Notes: generated by a model not told the origin, from the letters alone. Positions 1 to 9,524 are shown, counted from the stretch's first letter. The stretch: 64,000 bases of DNA from Lentzea nigeriaca (GCF_016907955.1 NZ_JAFBCX010000004.1:186001-250000); one strand, 5' to 3'. Numbers and translations are program-made.

Positions 1-1539
1 GTTGATCAGGCGACCCTCCGCGGTCACCCGCACCAGCCCCGCGTCGTCCTCGGAGACGTCGCCGACCGCGCGCAACGACCGCAGCACCGGGTCTGCCGTG
101 CGTGACAACGAGTGCGTGGGCAGCCGTGCCTCGATCAACCCGTTGGCGCGCACCACCTCCGGCGTGGTCGGGCTGCCCGCCACGAACGCGCCGTCCACCG
201 CCTCCACCCACATGTCGGCACCGACGAACCGCACGATTCCCGCGCGTGACAACGCGAGCAGCTCCTCCAGCCGGTCCGGTGGCGGACCGGAGGCCAGGTA
301 GCTGAAGTAACCGTGCCACCAACTGTCGTACGGCATCACCTGCGACATCTGGCCGTAGACCGACAGCAGGGCCAGGAACGCGCCCAGATCAGCGCTGTGG
401 CGAGGATCCGAGCGGCGGGCCACGTCCGCCTCGACGTAGGCACGCAGGTACTCCTGGAACTCCTCACCGGACGCGAAGGTCAGGCCGGCCAGCGGACGGT
501 CGAGGCGTTCGAAGTCGACGCGGTCGGCCGGGTCGGGCACCGCGAGCTCCTCCAGCTCCCGCATCTCCGCGCTGTACCACGGCAACGCCGCGAAGCTCAC
601 GGCGAACTCGGTGAACGGCATCCGCACCAGGCCGGGATGCCCGGTGAAGAGCTCGTGGTAGTGCCCCCACGCTATTTCCTTGGCCATCAACGGCCACACG
701 TCGCCCCGGAAGTCCAGCTCCCTGCCGCGCAGGGCGTCCGCGACGAAGAAGTTCGGCAACGCCGGACGGGTTCCCTGCAACCGATAGCCGGTCTTCGAGT
801 GGTACGGAACGCCGCGCCGCGAGCCCACGTAGATCGTCGGCTCGGCACCGGACGGGAGGTATTCCAGTTGACCGGAACGCACGAACCTGCCGCCACGCCC
901 CTCGGTCAGCAGCACCATGAGATCGATGAACGCGAGCCCGAAGCCACGCAGCACGACGTCTCCCGTGACCTCCGACAGATCGGCGTCGGCCGAGTACAGC
1001 GGTGGCACGTAGACCAGGCCGTGCTCCGACGCGTGGTCGGCCAGCTTCCGGTGTTCGGGCTCCGGTTCGGCGTCGAGGTGGCCCAGAGCGAGCACCAGCA
1101 CCTCGGCCCGCAGCGACTCTCCGCTGTCGAGCCACACCCAGTTGCCGACGACCTTCAAGGCACGGGCCTGATGCACGGTCACCGAGATGTTCGGAGGCAG
1201 AGATTCTCTTACGTGGTCGAAGAACCACGCCAGATACTTGCTCTGCACCTGACGTGACGGGAACGACGTCGGCTCGACGTCACCCCACTCCGCCAGCGTC
1301 GGGCCGGGACGAACCGGACCTGCGCCGTCGAAGCTCGAATCCGTGAAGACCGTGACGTCCTCGGCCATGGAGTTCATGCGCAGCAACGGAGACTGCGCGT
1401 GCCGCCACACCCGGCCCGCGCCCGGCGGATAGGGGTCGACGACGTGCACGGCCAGCTCCAGCGACGGCGACTGGGCTGCGATGCGTTCCAGCAGGCCGGC
1501 GGCACGAGGGCCGCCACCTATGACGACGAGTGTGCGCAT
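1..1539 (-). CDS. FAD/NAD(P)-binding protein (3' end outside window)
   Basis: The reading frame is open for 513 codons from an ATG at 1539 to the window edge, so the C-terminus is missing. The N-terminus reads MRTLVVIGGGPRAAGLLERI, a dinucleotide-binding beta-alpha-beta fold with the GxGxxxxG-type glycine motif at about residues 8-14. The rest resembles the large actinobacterial FAD/NAD(P)-binding family (PF13454 type), whose substrates are mostly unknown. A GGAAAG stands about 6 nt before the ATG and supports the start. It diverges from the monooxygenase at 1737 and shares its intergenic region. The specific reaction cannot be named. Longer-looking frames on the opposite strand here are shadows. 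Confidence 0.75.
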   Translation of the reverse strand, partial: MRTLVVIGGGPRAAGLLERIAAQSPSLELAVHVVDPYPPGAGRVWRHAQSPLLRMNSMAEDVTVFTDSSFDGAGPVRPGPTLAEWGDVEPTSFPSRQVQSKYLAWFFDHVRESLPPNISVTVHQARALKVVGNWVWLDSGESLRAEVLVLALGHLDAEPEPEHRKLADHASEHGLVYVPPLYSADADLSEVTGDVVLRGFGLAFIDLMVLLTEGRGGRFVRSGQLEYLPSGAEPTIYVGSRRGVPYHSKTGYRLQGTRPALPNFFVADALRGRELDFRGDVWPLMAKEIAWGHYHELFTGHPGLVRMPFTEFAVSFAALPWYSAEMRELEELAVPDPADRVDFERLDRPLAGLTFASGEEFQEYLRAYVEADVARRSDPRHSADLGAFLALLSVYGQMSQVMPYDSWWHGYFSYLASGPPPDRLEELLALSRAGIVRFVGADMWVEAVDGAFVAGSPTTPEVVRANGLIEARLPTHSLSRTADPVLRSLRAVGDVSEDDAGLVRVTAEGRLIN

Positions 1540-1612
1540 GCGCGTCTTTCCGTTGAGGGGAAACGAGAAACGAGCCGCGCCCCTCAACGCGAACATCACC
1601 ACGGTACCCCGC

Positions 1613-1657
1613 GTGTGCAAGCAAATCCCGCTCTGTGGACACCGTTGCGAGCACTGA
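1613..1657 (+). CDS. Cys-rich leader ORF (14 aa)
   Basis: A short frame GTG...TGA encodes MCKQIPLCGHRCEH. Three of its 14 residues are cysteine, far above the normal frequency. It ends 79 nt before the ATG of the flavin-dependent monooxygenase. Short leader ORFs rich in Cys codons are known in actinobacteria upstream of sulfur genes, where ribosome stalling or completion reports cysteinyl-tRNA supply. No clear SD precedes the GTG, and the upstream CACGGT is a poor -10 match, so translation is inferred from codon content and position only. It could be chance. No obvious competing hairpins were found between it and the gene. Confidence 0.45.
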   Translation: MCKQIPLCGHRCEH

Positions 1658-1736
1658 TCGTCCGGTGCTGGACTCGCATGGCGTCTCCCTCAACGCAATC
1701 CCTGAATTTTTCACCTTCGGCTCTGGGGAATCCGCC

Positions 1737-2834
1737 ATGCCAGTTGAGTTTCTCGGGATCGCCGCCACGAACAACGGCTCGGAGACGACGCCGCGCTCCG
1801 GCGGTTCGTTCGACAAGGACTACACGATCAGGCTCGCCCGTGCGCACGAGGAGCACGGCTGGGACCGCGTGCTCTTCGCGTACGGGTCCGGCTCCCCCGA
1901 GCCCGCCTCCGCCGCGGCCTACCTGGCGGCGAAGCTCGACAAGCTGCAGATCCTGCTCGCGCACCGGCCGAACGTGTCGTACCCGACGTTCGCGGCCAAG
2001 ACGTTCGCGACGCTCGACCAGATCAGCGACGGCAGGCTGACGGTGCACTTCATCACCGGCGGCACCGACCACGAGCAGCAGCGCGAAGGCGACTACCTGA
2101 CCAAGGACCAGCGCTACAGCCGCACGCGCGAGTACATCCAGATCGTCAAGAAGGCGTGGCTGCGCAGGGAGGCGTTCGACCACGACGGCGAGCACTACCA
2201 CTTCAAGGACTTCGTGAGCGACGTGTTCCCGGTCCAGCAGCCGCGGCCCAACGTGTCGTTCGGCGGCTCCTCCCCCGCGGCCTACGAGGCGGGCGGCGCG
2301 GAAGCGGACATCTTCTGCCTGTGGGGCGAACCGCTCGCGGAAACCGCCCAGCAGATCGAGTCCGTCAAGCAGGCGGCGAAGAACGCGGGCCGCACCGACG
2401 TGCCGAAGATCCAGGTGGCGTTCCGGCCGATCATCGCGCCGACCGAGGAACTGGCCTGGGAGAAGGCCTACCGGACGCTCGACCGGATCGAGGCGCGCAA
2501 GGCGAACGGCCCGTTGAGCCGCCGCCATTCACTCACGAACCCGGAGAACACCGGCTCACAACGGCTTCTGGCCGTGGCGGAACGCGGCGAGCGGTTCGAC
2601 CGTGCACTGTGGACTCCCACCGCGAAGGCAACGGGCGGCGCCGGCAACTCCAACGCGCTGGTCGGCACCCCGGAGACCGTGGCGCAGGCGTTGCTGGACT
2701 ACTACGACCTCGGCGTGGACATTCTCTCGGCACGCGGCTACGACCTGCTCGACGACGCGATCGACTTCGGCAGGTACGTGATTCCGCTGGTGCGCGAGGA
2801 AGTCGCGAAGCGGGACCGGGCCAAGGCCGCATGA
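1737..2834 (+). CDS. LLM-class flavin-dependent monooxygenase (SsuD-like)
   Basis: A 365-residue protein of the bacterial luciferase-like superfamily, closest in style to FMNH2-dependent alkanesulfonate monooxygenases, which release sulfite from organosulfonates. Visible signatures include the start MPVEFLGIAATNNGSE, the segment GRLTVHFITGG near residues 100-110, and NVSFGGSSPAAYEAG near 175-190, which are typical of the SsuD/nitrilotriacetate monooxygenase branch. GGGGAA lies 6 nt before the ATG at 1737 and fixes the start. A longer in-frame GTG start at 1635 lies inside the leader ORF and has no SD. The stop overlaps the acetyltransferase start (ATGA), so the two genes are translationally coupled. 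The substrate is not proven; the Cys-rich leader ORF fits a sulfur-scavenging role. Confidence 0.82.
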   Translation: MPVEFLGIAATNNGSETTPRSGGSFDKDYTIRLARAHEEHGWDRVLFAYGSGSPEPASAAAYLAAKLDKLQILLAHRPNVSYPTFAAKTFATLDQISDGRLTVHFITGGTDHEQQREGDYLTKDQRYSRTREYIQIVKKAWLRREAFDHDGEHYHFKDFVSDVFPVQQPRPNVSFGGSSPAAYEAGGAEADIFCLWGEPLAETAQQIESVKQAAKNAGRTDVPKIQVAFRPIIAPTEELAWEKAYRTLDRIEARKANGPLSRRHSLTNPENTGSQRLLAVAERGERFDRALWTPTAKATGGAGNSNALVGTPETVAQALLDYYDLGVDILSARGYDLLDDAIDFGRYVIPLVREEVAKRDRAKAA

Positions 2835-3325
2835 CCACACTGGAAGTGCGCCGCGTCCGGCAGTCAGATCCGGACGCGGCGCCGTTGGTCGCCGAGCTGA
2901 CGTACGAGTACACCTCCCGCTACGGACCGAGTGGCGCGCAGGAGATGCAACGTCCGGCGGACGTGTTCGAGCCGCCGCACGGACAGTTCCTGCTGCTCCT
3001 GGAAGCCGGCGAGGCGGTCGCCGGTGGAGCGTTCAAACGTTTCGACGCCGAGACCGCCGAGCTGAAGCGGATCTGGACGCACTCGCAGCACCGCAGACGC
3101 GGACTGGCGCGCAAGGTGCTGGAGGAACTGGAGAAGGAGGCGCTGGCGTTCGGCTACCGCCGGATCTACCTGACGACCGGGCCGCGGCAGCCCGAGGCTA
3201 AAGGTCTGTACCTGGCGACCGGATACACGCCGCTGTTCGACGTCGACGCGGACCCACTGACAATAGGCCCGCTGGCCTTCGAGAAGGTGATTCGCCAGTG
3301 CCGCGACACTAGTTCAAACGAGTGA
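2831..3325 (+). CDS. GNAT-family N-acetyltransferase
   Basis: A 164-residue GCN5-related acetyltransferase. The acetyl-CoA binding signature is visible as IWTHSQHRRRGLARKVLEEL at about residues 80-99 (R/Q-x-x-G-x-A pattern), followed by the beta5 region RRIYLTTGPRQPEAKGLY. Its ATG overlaps the stop of the monooxygenase gene by 4 nt, so it belongs to the same transcript. The acceptor substrate is unknown. Co-transcription with a sulfonate-type monooxygenase suggests modification of a sulfur compound or amine, but that is only inference. Confidence 0.8.
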   Translation: MTTLEVRRVRQSDPDAAPLVAELTYEYTSRYGPSGAQEMQRPADVFEPPHGQFLLLLEAGEAVAGGAFKRFDAETAELKRIWTHSQHRRRGLARKVLEELEKEALAFGYRRIYLTTGPRQPEAKGLYLATGYTPLFDVDADPLTIGPLAFEKVIRQCRDTSSNE

Positions 3326-3369
3326 ATTCATCGGCAAAGCCATGATTGGAGCCGGGAAATCAGGTTCGG

Positions 3370-3398
3370 TTGGACAGGCGAAGTGTGATCCGTAAGCT
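3370..3398 (+). promoter_or_regulatory. Sigma70-type promoter for the GGDEF/EAL gene
   Basis: TTGGAC (3370-3375) and TAAGCT (3393-3398) are separated by exactly 17 nt and form a good -35/-10 pair in the otherwise empty 3326-3539 gap. Transcription would start about 135 nt before the coding region. No other structure was seen in this gap. Confidence 0.45.
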
Positions 3399-3539
3399 TG
3401 TCTGTCGGGCCCACACCCGGTGGTGGTCCGTGCGGGGCTGTCACCCGTTCGACCGAACCTGGCGGAAGTGGGTCGCACAGGCCATCGGACGATCGATCAG
3501 CAGATCACCCCGGTCCCCACGAATGGCCACCTGAGCTGA

Positions 3540-5579
3540 ATGAACATGGTCGACAGCCGAGAGCACGCCGCTCACTGGGCAGCGGCGATCTCCAGCACCC
3601 TTCTCACGAACCTCCCGCGCGCGAAGCTCGAGGAACTGCTCGGCGAGTACGTCGAGCAGCTGCTCGGCGGTGGTGCCGCCGAGGCTCGGCAGGTCGGCCG
3701 TCTCATGGTGGAGAACGACTTCATCTCCTCGTCGACACTGGAGGAGACGCTCACCTACCTCGGTGAGCACGCGGCGGTGGCGCCGGCTCAGCTCGCCGCG
3801 CTCGCCGCCGGGTACGCGGAGGGCGTGCGTGATCGCACGCTCGACCATCAGGAGATCACCCGCACGGCCGCGATCAACGCGATGCGCAGGGCCGAGAGCG
3901 CGGTGCTGGCGAGCGAGGCCAAGTTCCGGGCGATCTTCCAGAGTTCGGCGTTCCCGATCGTGGTGGTCGACCTCACGGGGCGGATCATCGACGTCAACGA
4001 GGCGTTGTTGACGATGCTCGACTACAAGCGCGACGACATGCACACGATCACCGGCCGCGAGCTCGCCCACCCCGACGACCGCGAGGCGTTGCGGGAGGTC
4101 GGGCAGCGGCTGATCGACTCCGATCTCGACCACCTCAGGGTCGAGGCGCGGATGATCCGCAGCGACGGCGAGACGATCCAGACGCACATGGCGATCTCGC
4201 TGGTGCGCGAGAACGAGGACTCGCCGCCGTACTTCGTCACGATGATCGAGAACATGAACGAGATGCGCGCGTTGCAGACGCAACTCGTGCGCCAGAGCCT
4301 CAACGACATGCAGACCGGGCTGCCCAACAGGACACAGTTCCTCGGTTGGATCGAGGGCGCCGTCGGCTCGAAGGGGCCGGAGACGCTCGCGTTGGTGCAG
4401 GTCGACATCGACGGGTTCCGCGGCGTGAACGACGCGTTCGGCCACGAGGCGGGCAATCGGGTGCTGATGCACGTCGCGACGCGGTTGCGAGCGGTGTTCA
4501 CGGAGGACGTCGGCAAGGTCGCGCGCATCGGCGAGGACGAGTTCGGCGTCCTGATCAAGGACCCGCGGGACGTGCGCGGCGTGATCGCGCTGGTCGAGGA
4601 GTTCACCAAGCAGCTGGAAGAACCGATCTGGATCGGCGCGCACGGCGTCGGCGTGACGACGAGCATCGGCATCGTGGCGCGGGCGGCCCGCGGCGGCGAC
4701 GCGGTGGACCTGTTGCGGGCGGCGGACGTCACCGTCGGCTGGGCGAAGCGCGACGGCAAGGCGCAGTGGGCTTTGTACGACGGGGAACGGGATCTGCGCG
4801 ACAAGGAGAGATACGCGCTCGCGGCGTCGATCCCCGGCGCGCTGGAGGAGGGCCAGTTCCGGGTCGACTACCTGCCCGTGCACTCGCTGGCCGACGGTTC
4901 GGTGCTCGCGCTCGAGGCGAAGATCGTCTGGAACCACCCGGAGCACGGGGTGCTGTGCCCGGACATGTTCATGGACCAGTCCTCCGACAACGGCATGATC
5001 CTCCGCCTCGTGCACTGGGCACTTTCCGAGGCGTGCGCACAGGCCGGCGAGTGGTACTCCGTTCTGGGCGCCAGGACTCCGGCACTCTCGATCGACCTGC
5101 CGCCGCGGCTCTGCCAGGAACCCGAGCTCGTCGCCGAGGTCGCCCGCCTCCTGGCCAGGGCGGGGCTACCCGCGTCGTTGCTGCGTTTCGAGCTGCACGA
5201 GCGCCTGCCGTCGTTGCTGAACGACGAGCAGATGGAGGAGCTGACGATCCTGGCGGAGCGTGGCATCGGGCTGGTGCTGGACCAGGTGAACGGCGCCAAC
5301 GTCGGCGTCGACCGGCTGCGCCACCTCCCGCTGACGGGCGTGAAGTTCACCGGCTCCGTCGTGCACGGCCTGGACACCGGCGCGAACAAGGTCGACAAGA
5401 GCGCGTCGGTGGCCCTGCTGAAGTGGGCGTCGGTCCTGCGCCTGCCGCTCTACGCCGACGACGTGCGAACCCCCGCCGAGGCCGCACGGCTGGGCGAGCT
5501 GGGCGTCACGGGCGCGCAGGGCTCGCACTTCGGGCCACCGCTGTCGGCCGCGGACGTCTCCGCGCTTCTTCTCAGCTAG
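3540..5579 (+). CDS. PAS-GGDEF-EAL protein with degenerate active sites
   Basis: A 679-residue cytoplasmic signalling protein. Residues 1-120 are an unassigned helical region. A PAS domain covers about 125-235 (FRAIFQSSAFPIVVVDL). A GGDEF domain at about 253-418 carries GEDEF at 331-335 instead of GG(D/E)EF. An EAL domain starts near 430. Its signature is EAK at 459-461 rather than EAL, the usual DDFG motif is DQVN (581-584), the SVNLS-type Asn region reads LSIDLP, and the metal-binding Glu of the ELTES-type motif is altered (ELHER). These changes predict no phosphodiesterase activity and weak or no cyclase activity, so it probably acts as a c-di-GMP or nucleotide sensor. The start is uncertain: ATG 3540 or ATG 3546, neither with a clear SD. 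Confidence 0.85.
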   Translation: MNMVDSREHAAHWAAAISSTLLTNLPRAKLEELLGEYVEQLLGGGAAEARQVGRLMVENDFISSSTLEETLTYLGEHAAVAPAQLAALAAGYAEGVRDRTLDHQEITRTAAINAMRRAESAVLASEAKFRAIFQSSAFPIVVVDLTGRIIDVNEALLTMLDYKRDDMHTITGRELAHPDDREALREVGQRLIDSDLDHLRVEARMIRSDGETIQTHMAISLVRENEDSPPYFVTMIENMNEMRALQTQLVRQSLNDMQTGLPNRTQFLGWIEGAVGSKGPETLALVQVDIDGFRGVNDAFGHEAGNRVLMHVATRLRAVFTEDVGKVARIGEDEFGVLIKDPRDVRGVIALVEEFTKQLEEPIWIGAHGVGVTTSIGIVARAARGGDAVDLLRAADVTVGWAKRDGKAQWALYDGERDLRDKERYALAASIPGALEEGQFRVDYLPVHSLADGSVLALEAKIVWNHPEHGVLCPDMFMDQSSDNGMILRLVHWALSEACAQAGEWYSVLGARTPALSIDLPPRLCQEPELVAEVARLLARAGLPASLLRFELHERLPSLLNDEQMEELTILAERGIGLVLDQVNGANVGVDRLRHLPLTGVKFTGSVVHGLDTGANKVDKSASVALLKWASVLRLPLYADDVRTPAEAARLGELGVTGAQGSHFGPPLSAADVSALLLS

Positions 5580-5667
5580 TGGCTTGTTGCAGTTGTCTCT
5601 TGGGATGTGACAGTGAGGTGATTTCGGCAGGCAGCCGCGCCTCGATCATGAAGATCGCGCTCTCCTG

Positions 5668-5691
5668 GCTGCCAACTGCACGGTTGGCAGC
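5668..5691. terminator. Inverted-repeat hairpin downstream of the GGDEF/EAL gene
   Basis: GCTGCCAAC (5668-5676) and GTTGGCAGC (5683-5691) form a perfect 9-bp stem with a 6-nt loop, about 90 nt after the stop at 5579. No U-run follows, as is common for actinobacterial terminators. It could also be an operator. The rest of 5580-5915 shows no gene that I can support; an AT-rich stretch near 5855-5880 probably holds the promoter of the next gene. Confidence 0.5.
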
Positions 5692-5915
5692 AGTTGAGAT
5701 GATCAGCAAACGTTTGCGTCAGCATTTCTCTACCGCCATCTCGGCAGCGACGTGCACGAGAGCGCGACCATCCGGGCTTTCGGAGATGAGCACCAGACCG
5801 CCCCCTGCCCGCCTCAACGGAGCACAACCAAGCCGCGACGCTCAGCTAGTTCTTATCAGGGATTCTTTAACTTTTTCCACAGGCTGCTCACATGATGGCG
5901 GTCCATCGTGGAGCC

Positions 5916-6752
<837 letters not shown>

Positions 6753-6755
6753 CTG

Positions 6756-6814
6756 ATCACGTCGAACGTGCGCTTGGCCCCTGGAGCGGAGGCCAAGCGC
6801 ACGTCGCACGTGAT
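6756..6814 (+). terminator. Long two-step hairpin after the protease gene
   Basis: A 7-bp stem (ATCACGT 6756-6762 with ACGTGAT 6808-6814) continues, after a symmetric 3x3 internal loop, into a perfect 14-bp stem (6766-6779 with 6791-6804). The apical loop is 11 nt. It starts 3 nt after the stop codon. The position between convergent genes fits a terminator for the protease gene. Confidence 0.65.
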
Positions 6815-6864
6815 GAGCGTGGCACGCAGGTGTTCGGCGAGCGCCACGGTCGAATCTGCAGGCC

Positions 6865-6889
6865 AGGGCCGCGGCACCGCCGCGGCCCT
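6865..6889 (-). terminator. GC-rich hairpin terminator of the tms operon
   Basis: AGGGCCGCGGC (6865-6875) pairs perfectly with GCCGCGGCCCT (6879-6889) around a 3-nt loop. It lies 8 nt beyond the stop of the methyltransferase gene read on the minus strand. With the hairpin at 6756-6814 it gives each convergent gene its own stem-loop. Confidence 0.6.
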
Positions 6890-6897
6890 TCGACATG

Positions 6898-8130
6898 TCA
6901 GGACAGCCAGTCCGGCCGCAACGGCATGTGCGACTTCGTGCCGTCCAGCTTCACCCCGAGCACCTGGTGCAGCTGGATGTTGTTCCGGTCGAAGCCGAGC
7001 CGCGATGCCGCGAGGTACAGCCGCCACACACGAGCCCGTGCCTCGCCGACCTCGTCGACGGCCTCCTCCCAGTGCGCCTCGAGGTTGCGTCCCCAGGCGG
7101 CCAGGGTCATCGCGTAGTGCTCCCGCAGGTTCTCCTCGTGCCGCACCTCGAACCCGGCGTCGTGCATCTGGGACACGAGGTAGCCCGGCCCGACCAGCTC
7201 ACCGTCCGGGAACACGTACCGGTTGATGAACGGCCCGGACAGCGACCGCTCCTTGTTGTTCGGCCGCGTGATGCAGTGGTTCAGCAGCCGGCCGCCCGGC
7301 TTGAGCTTGCTGTACAGCGACGAGAAGTAGCCGGGCAGCTTGGCCTTGCCGATGTGTTCGGTCAGGCCGATCGACGACACCGCGTCGAAGCCCGTCTCGC
7401 GCACGTCGCGGTAGTCGAGGTGGCGCACCTCGGCGAGGTCGGACAGGCCGGCCTCGACGATCGCCTTCTGCGCCCACTCGGCCTGGTTGCGGGACAACGT
7501 GACGCCGATGGCGCGCACGCCGTACTCGCGGGCCGCGTGCATGACCATGCCGCCCCAGCCGCAGCCCACGTCCAGCAGTCTCATGCCGGGCTTCAGGCCG
7601 AGCTTGCGCGCCACCAGGTCGTGCTTCTCGAACTGGGCCTGCTCCAGAGTGGACTCGGCCGACGGGTACACCGCGCAGGTGTAGGCCATCGACGGGCCGA
7701 GGATCCACTCGTAGAACTGGTTCGACACGTCGTAGTGGTGGGCGATGGCCTGCTGGTCGCGGGCCTTGGAGTGCCGCAGGCCGCGCAGGCGGGTCTCCTG
7801 CGGCGGTGGGGTCACCTTGTGCGACAGGCGGATCCGGCCCAGGAAGCGGAGCAGTTCCACCCGTTGCAGCCAGGGGAGTTCCCGCAGGGAGAACTCCGAG
7901 AGCTGGGAGAGGCCGGCGTGCACGTCGCCGAGGATCTCCAGGTGACCGGTCACGTAGGCGCGGGCGAGGCCGAGCTCACCTGGTGCGGAGGCCAGGTACG
8001 ACAACGCTTCCGGCGTTTTGATGTCGATGGAGACCGGCGCGGCCGAAGGGCCGGCGGTGCTGCCGTCGTAGGCCTGGAAGCGAACGTCGCCGCCACCCGT
8101 GATGCGCTGGAAAATGGAGGCCAACCGCAT
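6898..8130 (-). CDS. tmsB: Cyclopropane synthase-like fatty acyl methyltransferase (10-methylene forming)
   Basis: A 410-residue SAM-dependent methyltransferase of the cyclopropane-fatty-acyl-phospholipid synthase family. The SAM-binding motif LLDVGCGWGGMVMHA lies near residues 185-200, the conserved YDVSNQFYEWILG stretch near 125-140, and the family sequence SIGLTEHIGKAKLPGYF near 255-270. The gene follows the FAD-dependent oxidoreductase with no gap (TGAATG). In mycobacteria and relatives this pairing (tmsB with tmsA, also named bfaB/bfaA) converts oleoyl phospholipids to 10-methylene and then 10-methyl stearate (tuberculostearate). The pairing strongly supports that role over plain cyclopropanation. 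The third gene found elsewhere, tmsC, is not seen here. Confidence 0.85.
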   Translation of the reverse strand: MRLASIFQRITGGGDVRFQAYDGSTAGPSAAPVSIDIKTPEALSYLASAPGELGLARAYVTGHLEILGDVHAGLSQLSEFSLRELPWLQRVELLRFLGRIRLSHKVTPPPQETRLRGLRHSKARDQQAIAHHYDVSNQFYEWILGPSMAYTCAVYPSAESTLEQAQFEKHDLVARKLGLKPGMRLLDVGCGWGGMVMHAAREYGVRAIGVTLSRNQAEWAQKAIVEAGLSDLAEVRHLDYRDVRETGFDAVSSIGLTEHIGKAKLPGYFSSLYSKLKPGGRLLNHCITRPNNKERSLSGPFINRYVFPDGELVGPGYLVSQMHDAGFEVRHEENLREHYAMTLAAWGRNLEAHWEEAVDEVGEARARVWRLYLAASRLGFDRNNIQLHQVLGVKLDGTKSHMPLRPDWLS

Positions 8131-9438
8131 TCATCGTCCCCTGACACACTTGGCGTACAGATCAGGCAAGCGGTTCGTCTGGTCGTACCGGGACTTCACG
8201 GACCGGTAGTGCGAACCGTTGTAGTGCCGCCAGAACTCGTCCTCGCTGTAGTAGGAGTCCGAGTACAGCGACTTGTGGCCGCCCAGCCGCGCCACCTCGC
8301 GCTCGATCAGCCGGTTGCGGTCACCCATCTTCTCCCCCGGCCGCACCGGGACCTCCGACCAGAACCCGACGTTGACGTACAACGTGTCCGCGTCCATCGG
8401 GTAGAGCGGCCAGCCCGTGGTGTCGCGCAGGCGAACCGGGCACAGCCACACCGGCGAGATGCCGATCTCGCGGTCGAAGAAGTCCAGGAAGTCGGCCAGC
8501 GCCGAGACCGGGATCTCCACGTCCTGGATCACCGGTTCGACGTCCACCCGCGGCCGCAGCTGCCGATGCTTGGCCACGAGCTTGCGGTACACGTCCGAAC
8601 GCAGGTAGCGCTTCGGCCACAGCCGCCGCACCACCGGGTTCTGCGCGCCGAACGCCCGCGAGCACCAGAACCAGTCGGTGTCCCAGCGCCACAGGTAGTC
8701 GTGGATCGTGAGGTGGTCCGTGCGGCGCTTCTGGATGGACCGGTAGTAGATCTGGTTTCCTGTGTAGTCGGACGTGTACGGCGCGATGTCGGCGTAGTGG
8801 CCTAACGTCAGGTACATCTCGCCGCGCGAGAACACCGTGCCGTCGACGAAGTCCGCCGAACCGTCCGAACACACCTCCTCGATGACGGCGGCGCATTCGG
8901 CGAACGAGCCGAACGGAACGTGCCGCAGCCGCACGTACTGCCGCACCGGTTCCAGCTCGATCTCCAGTCGCAGCGCGTAACCCAGCGTCCCGTAGGAGTT
9001 GGGGAACGCGCGGAACAGGTCGTCGTCCGGTTTGGAGACCACGACCTCGCCGTCACCGGTGAGGATCTCCAGCTCCCGCACGGACTCGTGCGGCAGTCCG
9101 TTGCGGAAGGACGTGGACTCGATGCCGAGCCCGGCTACCGCGCCGCCGATGGTGATCGTCTTGAGCTGCGGCACGACCAGCGGCATCAAGCCGTGGCGCA
9201 GCGTTGCGGCGACGAGATTCTCGTAGGTGGTCATGCCTTGCACCTGCGCGGTGCGTCCGACCGGGTCCACCGCCAGCACCCGGTCGAACCTGCCGACGTC
9301 CAACCCGCCCGACTGATCGGCGCGGAACCGGAACAGGTTCGACGTCTTCTTCGCGAGCCGCACCGGCGCACCTTCGCGCATCGCGGCGTACTGCGCGGTC
9401 AACGCAGCTACGGCCGTGCTGTGCCCATGGTCACTCAC
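8131..9438 (-). CDS. tmsA: FAD-binding oxidoreductase, 10-methylene reductase
   Basis: A 435-residue oxidoreductase of the FAD_binding_4 (vanillyl-alcohol oxidase/DHCR24-like) family. The flavin-binding region is visible as PQLKTITIGGAVAGLGIEST (about residues 95-114). It resembles mycobacterial Rv0449c, which reduces the 10-methylene intermediate made by its methyltransferase partner using NADPH. I place the start at GTG 9438 because TAACGT lies exactly 7 nt upstream, the leaderless pattern seen at several genes here. A TTG at 9480 or GTG at 9474 would lengthen it by 12-14 residues. It heads the tmsAB operon and diverges from the acyl-CoA dehydrogenase at 9552. Confidence 0.8.
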   Translation of the reverse strand: MSDHGHSTAVAALTAQYAAMREGAPVRLAKKTSNLFRFRADQSGGLDVGRFDRVLAVDPVGRTAQVQGMTTYENLVAATLRHGLMPLVVPQLKTITIGGAVAGLGIESTSFRNGLPHESVRELEILTGDGEVVVSKPDDDLFRAFPNSYGTLGYALRLEIELEPVRQYVRLRHVPFGSFAECAAVIEEVCSDGSADFVDGTVFSRGEMYLTLGHYADIAPYTSDYTGNQIYYRSIQKRRTDHLTIHDYLWRWDTDWFWCSRAFGAQNPVVRRLWPKRYLRSDVYRKLVAKHRQLRPRVDVEPVIQDVEIPVSALADFLDFFDREIGISPVWLCPVRLRDTTGWPLYPMDADTLYVNVGFWSEVPVRPGEKMGDRNRLIEREVARLGGHKSLYSDSYYSEDEFWRHYNGSHYRSVKSRYDQTNRLPDLYAKCVRGR

Positions 9439-9524
9439 CAGAACGACGTTATTCCTCGTCAGCGCCGTTGGCACGCCCAAAAGCCCGAATGGGCCAGCGA
9501 TCTTTGGTCACACCCTGCCCAAAG

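Noticed and set aside
313-1257. Long plus-strand frame of 314 codons opposite the FAD protein
   Set aside because: Arg/His/Gln-rich translation with no motif, antisense to a frame with a clear dinucleotide fold and SD. Typical high-GC shadow.
5576-5827. 83-codon minus-strand frame in the gap after the GGDEF gene
   Set aside because: No SD, no conserved feature, and it spans the hairpin at 5668-5691.
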